Of a stretch of 64,000 nucleotides of DNA, positions 36,660 through 49,005 are shown piece by piece (the first letter of the stretch is position 1; every line of letters starts with the position of its first letter). The position numbers and the translations under genes are program-made. The stretch lies in the NCBI GenBank assembly GCA_963920705.1, contig OY987234.1, forward strand, positions 7,545,907 to 7,609,906, in the 5' to 3' direction. The stretch is from Odiellus spinosus. Lineage: Eukaryota; Arthropoda; Arachnida; Opiliones; Phalangiidae. The notes beneath the pieces are model-generated. The model ran no database searches and was not told the origin of the DNA. It saw only the letters and a program-made list of their open reading frames with translations.

Positions 36660-37093
36660 AGCATCAATTGATAGAAAAACCCCGTGTCTATCAGAATATA
36701 ACATTTAAAAAAATATAGTATTTGAAATTGTTCGTGTAAAATGGTAATTAAACGATTTGAAAAGAAGTGAAAATCATATTTTTTTAATTTTTCGTTAAAT
36801 GGTGCCATATATCAAAATCATTCATAGAACAAGAATTGTAGAACTCATTATTATCTTTCGTTTGATGCTTCAAACATCGAATTCCGTCAAATAGAAACGG
36901 AGGTATGACCTTTTTCATAATCTCTATGGCCGCCATTTTGAAATGGCCGCCATCTTGAATAGCTGGACGATGGAACCCCACACCACCTATTTTCCTATAT
37001 ATCAAGTAACCCTGTTCATGGAAATAACATTGAAATTTAGCCCGCCGAAGTGGTAGTGAAAAGTGCCATTTTGGGTATCTGGCTCATGGACTA
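36660..37093. repeat. Right terminal inverted repeat of the Academ-like element
   Basis: About 434 bp, inverted copy of 34110-34536, including the paired YY1-like motif (36926-36957). It keeps a 73-codon frame parallel to the left copy, but the coding differences between the two are amino acid-changing, which argues against a protein. Confidence 0.88.
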
Positions 37094-37140
37094 TTAAAGG
37101 GAATATAAACTGCTCTCGAAATAATAGACTTCCTCCGCCA
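37094..37140. repeat. Half of a family E MITE
   Basis: TTAAAGGGAATATAAAC begins immediately at the outer edge of the Academ-like element and matches the TTAA plus AGGGAGTATAAA end of family E (see 61595-61746). The Academ-like element appears to have gone into or beside this end. No partner end is seen. Confidence 0.45.
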
Positions 37141-37745
37141 GTTATCTACATTCACACTAGGAACACTGAAACCGTTTTCTAACCGTTTCCAATGCTCTAA
37201 TCAACTATTCACAGTTTCGCCACTCGATAGAAATCGAGCAAAAGTCCAAAAATGAGCCCTATGTATATTAAAATGCAAATGGCCATAACTTTTCTCCGCG
37301 ACCTTCTAGGCATAAACCGATTGCACCATTAGAAAGTAGACATTCCGTTTATTGTTTTAATATCATAAAATTATGTTTCGCCACTCGAAAAAGGTGTTTC
37401 GCCATTCGATATAAATCGCGCTAAAGTCCAAAAACGAGCCTAATAATGTAAATGGTCTTAACTTTTCTCTGCGACCTCCTAGGCATAAACCGATTACACC
37501 ATTAGAAAGTAGACATTCCCTAGATTAATTTAAAATAATAAAATCTTATCTCGGCCGGATTAAAATTCAAATAGCCGTAACCTTTCTCCGCGACCTCCTA
37601 GCTAGGCATAAAGTTAGTGCCGAGGATAAATAAAGCAAACTTTGAGTATCACCCCTGCCATTTTTGAACAAAGAATCTCTAAAGTTGACCCTCCATTTTG
37701 ACCTTTCCAAAACTGTTAAAAGTATGCAGTGAGAACGTGGCTTTA
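37141..37745. repeat. MITE A split by a tandem array of about 170-180-bp units
   Basis: Family A left part at about 37144-37214 and right part at about 37665-37743. Between them are two full and one partial copies of a unit starting TTTCGCCACTCGATAGAAAT and including TTTCTCCGCGACCTNCTAGGCATAAACCGATT (about 37215, 37396 and 37565). The array separates the two ends of the MITE. No coding capacity. Confidence 0.65.
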
Positions 37746-37853
37746 CATACGTCACCGTTTTAGCCCGCAAACGTATAACGGATACGGATTAGAAGTACTG
37801 GTCTTTATCGACTGTCGTTACTTTAGAATAAACTGAGACCTAATACGCTTTTG

Positions 37854-38278
37854 CAGGGTGACCACAACATGAAACCCAAAAATTATAGGGGAATAGGAAA
37901 TTTTCCATCGATTGATAGGAAATCGTAGGAATAATGATTTAGATATATAGAAACATATAGGAGAATGAATATATGTTTCAATTACCAAGTTATAATAAAT
38001 CACACGCTTTTCAAATGGTGAAAACCGGGCTTATTTCTTGTTAGAAAACTAAACACAGTGAAGCAGCTGCCCATTTACCAAAAACAACTACTTCGTTTTT
38101 GAAGTTTTTGAGACCCATCTGTATTAAAAAATGCATTTAATTTTTGTAGTTACGAGCGTCATTTATATATAAAAAAACCTGCAGTAATAAGGCGCAAATA
38201 CAAATAAATCTTGGATAAAGAAGCAAAATAGTTAGGAACTTTGAACACGTTGGAAATATAGGATATATGGTCACCCTG
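37854..38278. mobile_element. Short non-autonomous transposon with CAGGGTGACCA ends
   Basis: 425 bp between CAGGGTGACCA (37854) and its exact complement ending at 38278. The flanking 8 bases do not match, so the target duplication has decayed or the class is other than hAT. No transposase frame inside. Confidence 0.6.
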
Positions 38279-38396
38279 CTATCGAGTTTTTTTATCTCCC
38301 TCGAAAATGATGATCATCCAATACGCGCGAACTTCCGTCTTCTAATTCACAATTCGTGAGTGTAAAAACGGTAATAGAAAAAATGCTACAGCTTAC

Positions 38397-41300
38397 CGTG
38401 GTATCCTGGCTCAAAGTGGTGACAATGTCGACGTTGGAAGCACCCACTACCACCTACAACGAAGAAACTCTAAGATATTATAAGGAGTGGGGAGGGGAGA
38501 GACTATCGTTACGTACCGGCCGAGGTCTCTTTTCGATTTGAGTTTCCGGTTGACTCCGAGAACTTTTCCGCCAGTTTCCGGTCTGGCTTCCTCCTTCTTC
38601 TTCGATACCGGAAACGGATGAAATTCGACTCAACTCGAGGGCGATCGTGGCGGCCACCCGAGCGTTGTTTTTCACCAGGACGCGATCTAACTCGCGGAAA
38701 GCCCCAGTAAAGGAAATTAATTTTATTTTTTGTTGAACGAGTTATTTGAAATTATCGTAGAAAGATGATAGCGCTTTTAATTAAAAAAATGTTGAGGGAA
38801 GTTTTTCAATAGATCTGTAGGTTAACCGTATAAGCTTAATTTTACTTATAGTTGGTCCGAATTTTTCGTGACCTTATTTCGAGAATATACTATCTAAGTT
38901 AATTATAACCTTGTATACGCGTTGGAGACCTAAATTATCTTTCTTATTTTTGGTCAGCCTATACTATAGAATTCAAGCGTCAATTAGCGTTCATTTTCGA
39001 CAAATTATTCATAATTTTCTTATCATTATCTAATTGGCTATCAATCCAAGCATTGATAATGGGTGACACCGTCTTATATCCGTATCTACTCCAATCTATT
39101 ATACATTCTTTACTTTACCGCGTTATGCCCAAGGTCGTGAGCTTGGAATGATCATGGTTCATACAAGCCTGGAAATCTTAGGGAAATAAATAAAGGCTAA
39201 AAATTCAGGAAAATTTAAAAGTATTAGTAAAATTCAGAGGGGAATTTGAGGTTTGGGTATATTTGCTCTAAGCACTACAGGGTGTCCCAATGTTATTACT
39301 CCATTTTATTGACAGAAGTGGGTAGTTTGGGACTATCTCTCTTGGTTTATCACTTTATCTTTATATAATCGGTGGCCTTGTACCTGGAAATTTCGGAGAA
39401 ATATTCGTGGAAAAACTTATAGGGAAATTGGTTTCGCAAAAGTTGTACGAACCCTGATTATTTAAGTATTATTAATATAATTATAATTTTGTTTATCTTT
39501 TATTATTAAGTTTCAATTCGTAACTTTCTTTAGCTATACACAATATATTCGTTCGTTTGTTATTATAAATGGCTCTCCAAAAGTCCATACTTTTCTAACG
39601 CGTCGTAGACCTAGCGTTTTAAATCTTCTAGATTCAATGAGGCCGGTTGCCAATCAAGCGTTACACGTATCATCATCGCGAAGATTATTTCCATCGAACT
39701 TGTCAAAATATTTCAACTTACTCATTCAAATTTATCGGTAATAGTTAATTTAGGTTATATATTATCTAATTCTGATAAAAACTTGCCGTGGATATCATTT
39801 AACTCCAAATAGTTTAAACTTTCTTTTGCATCGTTGTTGGCCTTAACCTTGGCCTAGCTTTCAAATGAAAATTGTGAGTGCGATATCGCGAAGTGCAAAA
39901 TATGAGGGATTACTTAATACACCCAGCTAATTGGTGAGTTTTCCAAATTATACCTCTATGATATATATATATATATATTAATTGTTGGTATTTGTACCAA
40001 AATGTGTATTATTATTATCAGTCTTTCCGAGCTAAGGCAAAATGGAAAACAGGCCTAAATTTAATGTATTGGTATGGCAGACCCCTGTTAAGCTGTATTA
40101 TTTTTAAATAAGCTTTTATGGGAGCCCCGGAATGGCTGAGATCTGTACTTAGGGAGGGTTTTCATATAATATTGGTATAAAGCGTACGCTCGATGAGTCA
40201 GACGTAGGTGTTCTTAGCTTACCGGGCTCAATATTCTTCACCCGGGATCTAGTTCTCGATTAAAAAAGGATACTTAGTCTTTGCGAAAGTCCGCTGGTCA
40301 GTTTGTTGACCAGAGAAAGAACGAAAGGGGTCACGTCTCTTCCCCGGATTCCCTCGGAGCTGATGGCGTCAAAGAAAACCAATTAAACGAATAGCTCCTT
40401 AATATTGAAAAGCGGGGTATTGGGAAACTTACTCCGCTCTACCGAGGGCTTCTTGTATGGCTTCTTCAATCAGTCGCCCGTGTTCTTGACTCGAAGCGGG
40501 AATCGGGACGGCCAATAAGATACCCGACTTCAAACCCAGACTGTCTCGACACGCTGAAATTAATATGAAAAGAATTAAATCGCGTCAATCATTTCCGGTT
40601 TTATACGATGAACATTATAGCCACGTCGTTCACGCTTGAAACTTTGGAAAAAAACAATCATTTTATTCGGTTTGGAAAGATCAAAATGTAGAAGCTAGTC
40701 TGGGGTCAGCTCTAGAGGGTGGGTCAGCGAGTATGGTTCAAGTCACTAGATGAATCGAAATTGAATGTGAATTTCATTTTTAATTTTATTACGGTTCCAA
40801 TATTACAAGTATATTACAAGACAGCAAAGAGCCAAGGGGGAAAGAAAGCCTGACATCATGGAACCTCCTTACTGGGGGAGCGCTTGTAAGGGTGAATACT
40901 GTAACCCCTGTCCCCTTCACTAAGGGGGATGAAACCGATATGAGAGAGAGAAACCTCTGACGTATCAATGTCTTCCTTGCCGGCTCCCTTTATATAAATA
41001 ACGCGTTTTCGTCCGTAAGCCCAGTGTTAATTGCTTCTCGAATGTCGATACCGCCATCGGGAACGAGGTTGAATTTCGGTAACTAGACCCCTCGACTCGC
41101 ACCACCTGGGGTGAAAAGGTACAACCCGCTCCGCTGTAGCGTTCAATACGTACAAATCTTCTATTCTTAATCTTGGCCCCTAAATTCTAGAATGCTTGAA
41201 CCTTTGTCTAGGTCTCTTATTTTTGTCGTGACCAGTCATTCTTCAATCTATCTTTATACCGCGGTTAAGACGAGGCGGATAAACACATCGTGTTAAACCG

Positions 41301-44300
41301 GATAAGAATAAAAGTAGTTTCCTCCTCGGGACCCTTGGCTCCATCTTTTTTCCACAGCGACTCGATTCTAGATTTATCGGAATTGCCCAAGGAGATTTCC
41401 AAATAGCGGCTGATGGGGGGAACGCCGAGCTCCTATATTTTCTACCCCGGGGTGAAGGGGTCGGGGGCATTTTTCGCTTTCCGTAGCTATAGTTGGGAAT
41501 GGCCCTTTTCTGGGATTTATTTGCTCGGGGGAAGGTGGGGAGTTTTGCCCTTCTTTACATTTTATATCCTCCGCGCTTCGATTGTTAGAAAACTTTGAAT
41601 CCGCCATGGTCGGGTGGAGTCTCTGCTCCCTCGTCTTTTGCCCACGAGCGCAATCCCATCAACTGCTTTTTCCCGTAACTAGGGCGACTATTTCTCTCGT
41701 ATATTATTTTAAATTTCAGCTATACTTTATACATATATACTTTTTTTTTTTGGAAAATAAAACATCATATCCCAACGTATATAAATAGGAAGCCGGGAAT
41801 TTTATAGGATTGTGTCCCATGCCAAAAACAGTGGTTTCTGATAGATTCAGCCATGGGGAGTTGAGGTTTAAAATTTTTAAAACCGCCGCAAGTTGAAGAA
41901 AAAAAAAATATTTCAGACAGGTCTTGAAATGACATTATACACCATAGTGTTCTAGACTAGCAACAACTCTTTTGTTCCCGATCAAGCCTCTATCTTTGAC
42001 TGTATTCAATTGAATACGTATTTAGCAATACCAAGGCGGACGAAGCTTCTTTCAATCTACTCTGTCTCGCAGAAATAAACAATTAAGGGATATCGTAGCT
42101 TCGTACGCGCAGTCAATTCGACGTGGAAACGGAGATACAACGTTTCAGCGTGTATTACCGATTGGGTACCTTAAGAAAGACAATTATTTTCCCATGACGA
42201 GCTTATAATTAGCGTGGGGTTAATTCGCGACCGAATTATTTTAATCTATTCCATTTTCCGTTTCAAGCCCGAGATAGCTCATTCTTTATTATTCCTTAAT
42301 AAGATTGTAGGGAGAGACACCTGTTCCTTTCATTGGATAAAAATTCAATTATATTTTTTTCGCCAACAAGAACGGATCGAGTCTAACGTGTCTACGTTGT
42401 ACATATATATAATTACCTATTAGTTTGGCGGCTTGGGCGGCGTCTTTCAGGTGGGCGGGCGCCCTATGTCCGCTGCGAGGCGTGAAAAAAGCGGGAAAAT
42501 CCCTGGTGTCTGGATTCTCGTCCAAAACTGCCACCGCGACTCCTTCAGTTTCCTGCCCACGCCCGTATTCCAACAAATTAATATAAAATCCAAGAAAAAA
42601 ATCCCGGGGAATGAAAAATTAATATATTTTTGCGTTTGACGTCTCTCTTCACATCTCTCTCTTCCCCTAGCGACGGTGGCGTTTCTAAACTCTATCTATC
42701 CTCTTTCGGTCGACCTTAGCAACATTTTCCCGTTGTAGAACCTTTTTTTCCTCACCAATTTCAGCCTCTTCCAAGGCTGCCATCGAGTACTTAGAGCGAA
42801 TCAACAGAAATTTTCAGCGTCAACGAAGTTAACTCGCCTATAGGGAGGCGGCGACGGAGACCTCGAAACGTCAGAGACTTCTTCTCTAGTTACGTTCACA
42901 CTATTACACTTTAAAATCGTTTTCAATCCTTTTCAAATGTTGAAATCAACTTTTCCAGCGAGTAATTCCATTTTTTGACACAAAGTTTTGCCATTTTGAC
43001 TTTTCCAAAACGCCGTTCAAACTGGTTTCAAAATCCTTAGTAGCTAAGGACACTCTAACATTTCTTAATCGATTTGAACCTATATTCAAATCGCCAGGAA
43101 TCGTTTTAAGCGTCACGTGTTCACGCATTATCTTTTTAAATCGATTTATTGTAGCTTCATCTATCGGTTGTTGAAACCGAATCGGTATGAAACTGGTTCC
43201 CGAAGCAGTTTCGTGAAATCGAATCCAATCGATTTCGAGAAAAGACGGTTACCCGTTCACACGACTCTATCGAAACGTTTTGAAACTGTTTAAATCGATT
43301 CCAAGACCTAAGTATGAACGCAGCTAATGTGCACGCCGCTTTAAACCATCTCCCCCGTGCTGCGATGTCATCCTCCTTAGAAGGGGAATAAAGCTATTCG
43401 CTTTTAGAGTCTCTAACTTTCCCAGTAGCTGTTCGCCGTCTCTCTATACACTCTGTTGGAAATATTAGTTCCTCCGGATCCTAGAGCCTTCGTTCGCGAT
43501 GAAAACCGCGAGTGATTCCACTCACCATCGAACTGAAAGAACGTCTTTTGGAAAAGAGGGAAAAATGAGAATCTTTCGCTTCTACGAGTCTATATAAATA
43601 TATATATATGGCATCATCTCTGGCTTCTCCGCGTCTGTCTTCGGAGCTGATGGCCGGTGTTTCCAGTTGGAAAAAGGAGATCAACTCGGCTCTTCTCCGC
43701 TGAATCTTGTCGCCGTGGCTTTACTCCGAAATCCGGTTTCCCCGGAACAGCCAACCTCGCTCCTTTCAATCCGCTTTTCAGATCTGCCCTTTTATACCGT
43801 TCTCGCCTTTCTCTTTCCTTTCATCTTCCTCCTCCAAAATCCCAAACAAATAAATTTTCACTCGTAATTCTTCGGGTTTTCGCTTTTGTAAAAAAATTAA
43901 TGAATTTTGGGTTTGTAGGCATAGTTTGTACCGGATAAATTTGAAAGTGACTAGCTAAAGATTAGATTTTACGTTTATTTAAAACATTCAAAAGTTCGCG
44001 TCTTTGGGTTGACACAAGAGAACAGAGAAACTTGGAAACAAAATGACAATATTATATAGATATAATGATTTCCTCTCGTTAAGTTTCGAAGGCTCTAGTT
44101 ACCTTCGCTTAGACATTATTGTTGTTCTCGACAAGTTTTTCCCCTCAATTTCCTATTTTCTCGTTTGATTGTGTTTTAGCCAATGAGCGCCTATTAGGAA
44201 TGTATAGACGCCACTTAAAAACAAACCGGAAGTAGATACAACAACCATAGCCTCCTTCTACTACATTTCTGGTTATTCTCATAGATGTCCTGACTTTCTA

Positions 44301-46305
44301 GATTAATTACTTTGGTGCCTAAGCAGTAAGCCCTATCCGTATCACATGTCTAGGCAGAACGCGATGAGAAAATCAAAAGCATATAGCACAATATTATAGC
44401 CAGTTGTTGTACTCAATATATTTAGAAATCCGATTTGTATATATGACGTGTCACGTTTTTTACTCGTATGCTAATGTTTATAATGTTCTTCTATAATTAA
44501 CGCTATAGTAGTGATAAAGGGATTAGGATTAACTCGATCACAAACTGTATTTAATCTCGTCGTAACAATGATTGAATTTATTTTCGTATCTTTCTTCCTT
44601 CGTTCAATATTTCCTTTGTTATACGGTGGAGGGACAATTTGAATGTTCCTCGCCGCGGGTTAACATCTGCTCTAATCGAATTGCCACGCGCCGCTAAAGA
44701 GAGAGATAGACGATATTGCTTCGTTCGCGCCACCGAGTTCTACTTTGAAAAATTATATAATTGTAGCAATAGTTAAATAGCCTATATTAAATGGCTCGCT
44801 AGACTTGTTTCTTTGACGTCACTGCCGACGTCACCCGCCTTTTACTCCAGTGACGAACGAGGCAAACGCCTTGGTTTCGTCAAATTTTCTCGGACTAAGA
44901 ATTCGCAGCGCGAACGAGACTTAAATAAGGGAGGTACCGTATATAGGAAATTGATAGATTGACAGGAACTGACCAAGTACTCTAGGGTTCTTCCAATGTC
45001 CAAAATAGACTTGACTCCCGCGGAGACGACCGTCACTGGTGTCCTACCCAATTCCCTCAAATCGGCGCTGATATCCAGACCTGAAACGAAAGGCGTTATA
45101 GACCATATTCGTACCAATAGAAAGCGCGAAATATTTGCGCTTTACACCATATCCAGTTACTAAAGTACTCTGGGATTATGACAGGGTTCTTTCTGAATTG
45201 GAATATCCCAGATAAGTCCGGGATATTAAATAATTTGTATAAAGTCTTTCATTGCCTCCCTTATACCTTCTTCGAACGAGGCATAATTACCCGATTTAAT
45301 CATATTTACCCTGGCTTTATTGAACTGAGAAGGCTATGGAAATCTCAGTTAAATCTGATTAAAAAGTCTAATTACGCCTAATCTGAAGAGGGTATTAGAC
45401 AGCTTAAATATCCTTAAAAGTGCTCAAGAATAATGGCGAAAATTGGTCAAGGATAACTCGCCAAAGACCGGGATTGTTAATCCAAAAATTTTGTACAAAC
45501 CATATACGAGTATGATACGAGTCAAAACGGACAAAATTGTGTCCAAGTACAGGGTTTCTACGCCGATAGCCTACCAGTTAGTTAAATTTACGTGTCTCCG
45601 AGGGTTGAGAGGGAGAATCACGCGGTGTCTGTCTGGTGTTAAGCGATATTCGTTTATTCTTACTTCTTTGTCCGTCTCTGTGAACACCGCCGATTCCCCC
45701 GGTGGCGAATATGGGTATTCCGGCCAAGTGTGCTGCGATCATGGTAGCCGAGACTGTCGTCCCTCCATTCAGACGCTGGCTCAAAGCCAAGGGTAAATCT
45801 CTTCTGGAAACCTTCATCGCCCCATTTCGACCATCGGCTAGCTCTTCTAGTTCGCTGTCGTTCAAACCTAAAGTAAAGTACGTGTCTATAGCTTTAAATA
45901 GGCGCGTAATTCGATACGAATTCGTCTGAACCGTACTAAAACTTTGAATATACCTACCGACTCTTAACTCTCCCCGGATGACGGCGATGGTTGCTGGGAC
46001 GCAATTCTCTTCCTTTACCACGGCTTCCACCTCTTTGGCCACTCTATATAAAGATATAGACGTATTAACATATTTGTTTATAGATGTAGTTCAAGTACTC
46101 GCCTTAGGTTATCGGGGTAGGGCATCCCGTGAGTAATGATCGTACTTTCTAAGGCTACGACGGGTTTCCGGTTGTTGAGGGCCCATCTCGTTTCTTCGCT
46201 GATTTTTAAGACGTCGTTCGATAAGCGTTGTCGACCGGCACAGGACCATCTGACCACTTTGTAATAAGAGCTTCCTTTTAGCGCCCCACTCGCCCTACTA
46301 AACAT
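38397..46305 (-). CDS. Pseudouridine-5'-phosphate glycosidase fused to pseudouridine kinase (kinase end not found)
   Basis: Salvages pseudouridine: the kinase makes pseudouridine 5'-phosphate, the glycosidase (PsuG) splits it to uracil and ribose 5-phosphate. Exons by splice signals: 46305-46103, 46043-45958, 45867-45664, 45080-44974, 42552-42417, 40553-40433, 40359-40274, 38686-38517, 38453-38397. All junction phases agree, giving 390 codons. PsuG landmarks: [83 protein letters not shown]. Exon 9 reads [14 protein letters not shown], the first strand of a pfkB kinase. The remaining kinase, about 300 residues, was not found down to 31.5 kb. The first 28 residues lack acidic residues and are rich in Arg/Ser/Lys, so mitochondrial import is possible. 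Intron 1 has a GC donor. A TATA-rich run lies 36-53 bases upstream of the ATG. Confidence 0.88.
40621..40693. repeat. Fragment of MITE family A in an intron
   Basis: ACGTCGTTCACGCTTGAAACTTTGG and following bases match the left half of family A; the right half is missing. It lies in intron 5 of the pseudouridine gene. Confidence 0.45.
42892..43035. mobile_element. MITE family A, joined to family B
   Basis: Starts GTTACGTTCACACTATTACACTTTAAAATCG and ends near GTTTCAAAATCCTTAGTAGC. It abuts the family B element at 43036. Inside the 2.4-kb intron between exons 4 and 5 of the pseudouridine gene. Confidence 0.65.
43036..43330. mobile_element. MITE, family B, uninterrupted copy
   Basis: About 295 bp, from AAGGACACTCTAACATTTCTTAATCG to GACCTAAGTATGAACGCAGC. 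It contains GGAATCGTTTTAAGCGTCACG and GAAACTGGTTCCCGAAGCAG, shared with 57604-57857 and, in reverse, 29452-29936. This copy shows the empty-site sequence for the nested insertion at 29611. Confidence 0.75.
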
Positions 46306-47480
46306 CTTCTTCGATTTAGACGGGCGCCGAGACTCGATGGCTAGCTATATATATATATCGAAAGCGCTGACTTTTGACAGGTGGAGGCCCTTCTAGTACT
46401 AAGCTAAAAGATCAAGTTGGTTATAGGCCTATATACGTATAACTGTTTAAAACTGGATTATAACTCTATACGATTTTCTCTCGTCAAGAAAATTCCAAGA
46501 AGATTGTACAAATATTTGAACGAACTCTTTACTAGAAGAAAAATTGTGTTTGATTTGAATCTGACGAGATAAAGTTAAATGGATGGTGAAGTGAAAGTAT
46601 AATTAAAAATTCAACGGACAAAAATTACACCGCACCTTTATTTAAATTTAATCGGTTGGTTTTTTTTTTTAATTGTCAACACTCACGAGTTCTAGTTAAA
46701 ATGCCAGTCGCTGTGATTGGTCACAGGCTCGTACAAACGAGTTCTTAATTAATTTAAAGTTGATTAATTTTATTTCTACTTAGCTTAATATTCGATTCTT
46801 GATAAAAATCGCATTTCAAAATAATATCATCGGTTCCTCGTAAACATTTTTGTTTTTGGGTTGACTTAACGAGGCTTAAGAAACTGGTTATCGCCGCGCG
46901 CCGGGTATTTGACCTTTGAAATATACTCGACGTCTTCCCTTCGAGTGGCGTTTCTTATATAGTTGCATGGAGCTCGGGAAATTCAAAGCCAAGTCGATAT
47001 GTTTTTCTTATCGCTATCGAAGTTTCTTCCCCCATTCCTCGCGAAAATTCCCTCTATCTTCGCTTTATTTTCAATGATTTCGCTTTCTAAGCCCGTACCT
47101 GAACTGCAGCTGATATTGGCAACCTAGCGTAGTTTTATTGGCGTTGCAAATTGCCCCTAATAATATTTTCCGCGGGCTATACGTAAACTGTTCGAAAGAA
47201 ATGCCCTCTATAGGGTCTTGTAAAATCATTTTGGACCCCGATAAGCGCCGGCAAAGAAATCCAGCTATCAAAAAGTGCATTACAGGCGCTTCAAAAATAC
47301 CACGGTCTTCCTACTACTACCATTTCTATGAAGCTATAAAAATTCCCTTTCGTCTCGCCTCGAGATGACCACTAGCTTCGCTTTCGCAACAGGAGAAAAC
47401 TAACTCCCCTTTTGATTGTACTGTACAATATAAAAAGGAAACCATTTTCCAATTTGCTTTCAAACGTTTTGAAGACTTTT

Positions 47481-47671
47481 AAAGCTACTTTCACACTTTA
47501 TAATTTTAAACAGTTTTTAAAACGTTTCGAATGTTCAAATCGTATTTTAAAACTTATAATTCCCTCTTTTTTTGACAAAGAATCTCTGCATTTGATCCCA
47601 AAAATATCTAATTTGACCTTTCCAAAACGGCTAAAAAGGTTTCAAAGTCTCTAAAGTGAACGCGGCTTAAG
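47481..47671. mobile_element. MITE, family A, best preserved copy
   Basis: From AAAGCTACTTTCACACTTTATAATT to GTTTCAAAGTCTCTAAAGTGAACGCGGC, bounded by TTAA-like bases on both sides (TTTTAAA before, TTAAG after). Suggests a TTAA target. No coding capacity. Confidence 0.75.
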
Positions 47672-47849
47672 ATTGACATCGAGTTTGCACTCTGAAGCTG
47701 TTTGAAATATCAGTTGGAGTAAAGCAGATACTAGACAGGATCGGAAATTACAAAAATGTTACTGATTCTGATAGGCAAAATAATATATGCTTTGGTTTTA
47801 GAAATCAAATTCGAGAGTTAAATTAGGCGAGTGTGAACTTTGTGTTATA

Positions 47850-48012
47850 AGCTACGTTAAATAAGGACTTTCAAACCCGTTCGAATACGTTCAAATCGAA
47901 AAATTTAAATTTTTGGACAAAGGTCATAGGATATCCGAGTTTATCCAATTTGACCTTTCAAAAACACGGAGTTTAAAACTGGCATTTAAAGTCTCCAGTG
48001 TGAACGCGCGAC
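47850..48012. mobile_element. MITE, family A, diverged copy
   Basis: From AGCTACGTTAAATAAGGACTTTCAAACCCG to AGTCTCCAGTGTGAACGCG. Shares CCAATTTGACCTTTC and the inverted ends with the other copies. Confidence 0.65.
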
Positions 48013-49005
48013 ATTTGGGAATTAGAAAGTGGGTCAAAGGTGGTAGAGATCGACATGGCATCTCGTGCCCCAGCCTATAGCAACGAGCGTCTGACGAAAA
48101 CAGGTTATTTATTATTTTAGTGTTTCACTTTTTTATCTCCGCCTAATTTATTTTTATTCGCAGCGGATTAAATTTTGTAAGTCGTTTACGCGCGTCGTTC
48201 CTCTCGATTTTACGCGTGACACTTTCTCTTTAGAAGTTTTAGCTTCGCGCTCTACGCGGTGTCTCGCTCTGATGGCGAAAATCAAAACTCATTAGTTTAT
48301 AAAATCCAACCTAGATGGCGATAGTGTGCTACTAGAAATATTATCGAAGAACAAAAAGGGAAGATAAACTTAATTGCTAGTTAATTTTTCCTCTTTCTTT
48401 TTTTCGTTAACGAACGTTTCTTGAAGCGGCGAAAGGGATGAGATGACCTGAGGCTAATTAGGGGTGTAATTAAAACGAAATCAACAAATTGACGTATTCA
48501 TTACCTTCAAGTTGATTCCCTAAAATAAATACATTCTTGTTAGCTCGAGTTAATATTTGAAAACAAGAAGGGGAGACCGCATTAATAGCTCCACTAATTA
48601 TTTTATTATGCTTCTGTTGGAGATCTGATAGGAGCAGTAAATCGGGGTTGTTACATCCGCTTGAATTATAAAATACAATACAACCTTCAAGCCCTAAATA
48701 AATACGTTTAAAATTTTATTTCAGTATAAATGGATTATTAACCTTATTATTAAATCATAATTTGAATAAGTTTAATTGAATATTATTAAATTCCGGATTT
48801 ATTTTCTTAAAATGATTTTATTTCATGAATAAATTATTTAGCTTTTCAACAAATTAAATAAATACGTATAAAATTACTGTATAAAAATATTAGTAGGATT
48901 TATGTTTTAAAAATAATAGTAAGCGACTGCTTTTTAGTCGTACGCGCCTTAACGATTGAGATTTTGCGTCATTTCCGCTAGAGTAATGACCACGTTTGTG
49001 CCGAG

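Larger units (their letters stand above)
34110..37093 (-). mobile_element. Decayed Academ-like DNA transposon
   Basis: About 3.0 kb between terminal inverted repeats that start TAGTCCATGAGCCAGA (34110) and end with the complement at 37093. A likely 3-bp target duplication TTA flanks it (34107-34109 and 37094-37096). It encodes a FEN1/XPG-like nuclease followed by an eight-cysteine segment. As I recall, Academ elements have 3-4 bp target duplications, an XPG-like nuclease and a Cys8 zinc-binding motif; the assignment rests on that match. The coding part carries a stop codon and a frameshift, so this copy is dead. Confidence 0.7.
46306..48990. other. Intergenic DNA between pseudouridine and sphingomyelinase genes
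   Basis: Carries two family A MITEs (listed separately). No gene recognised; the frames at 47071-47280 and 47138-47368 are on opposite strands of the same DNA and match nothing I know. Confidence 0.5.
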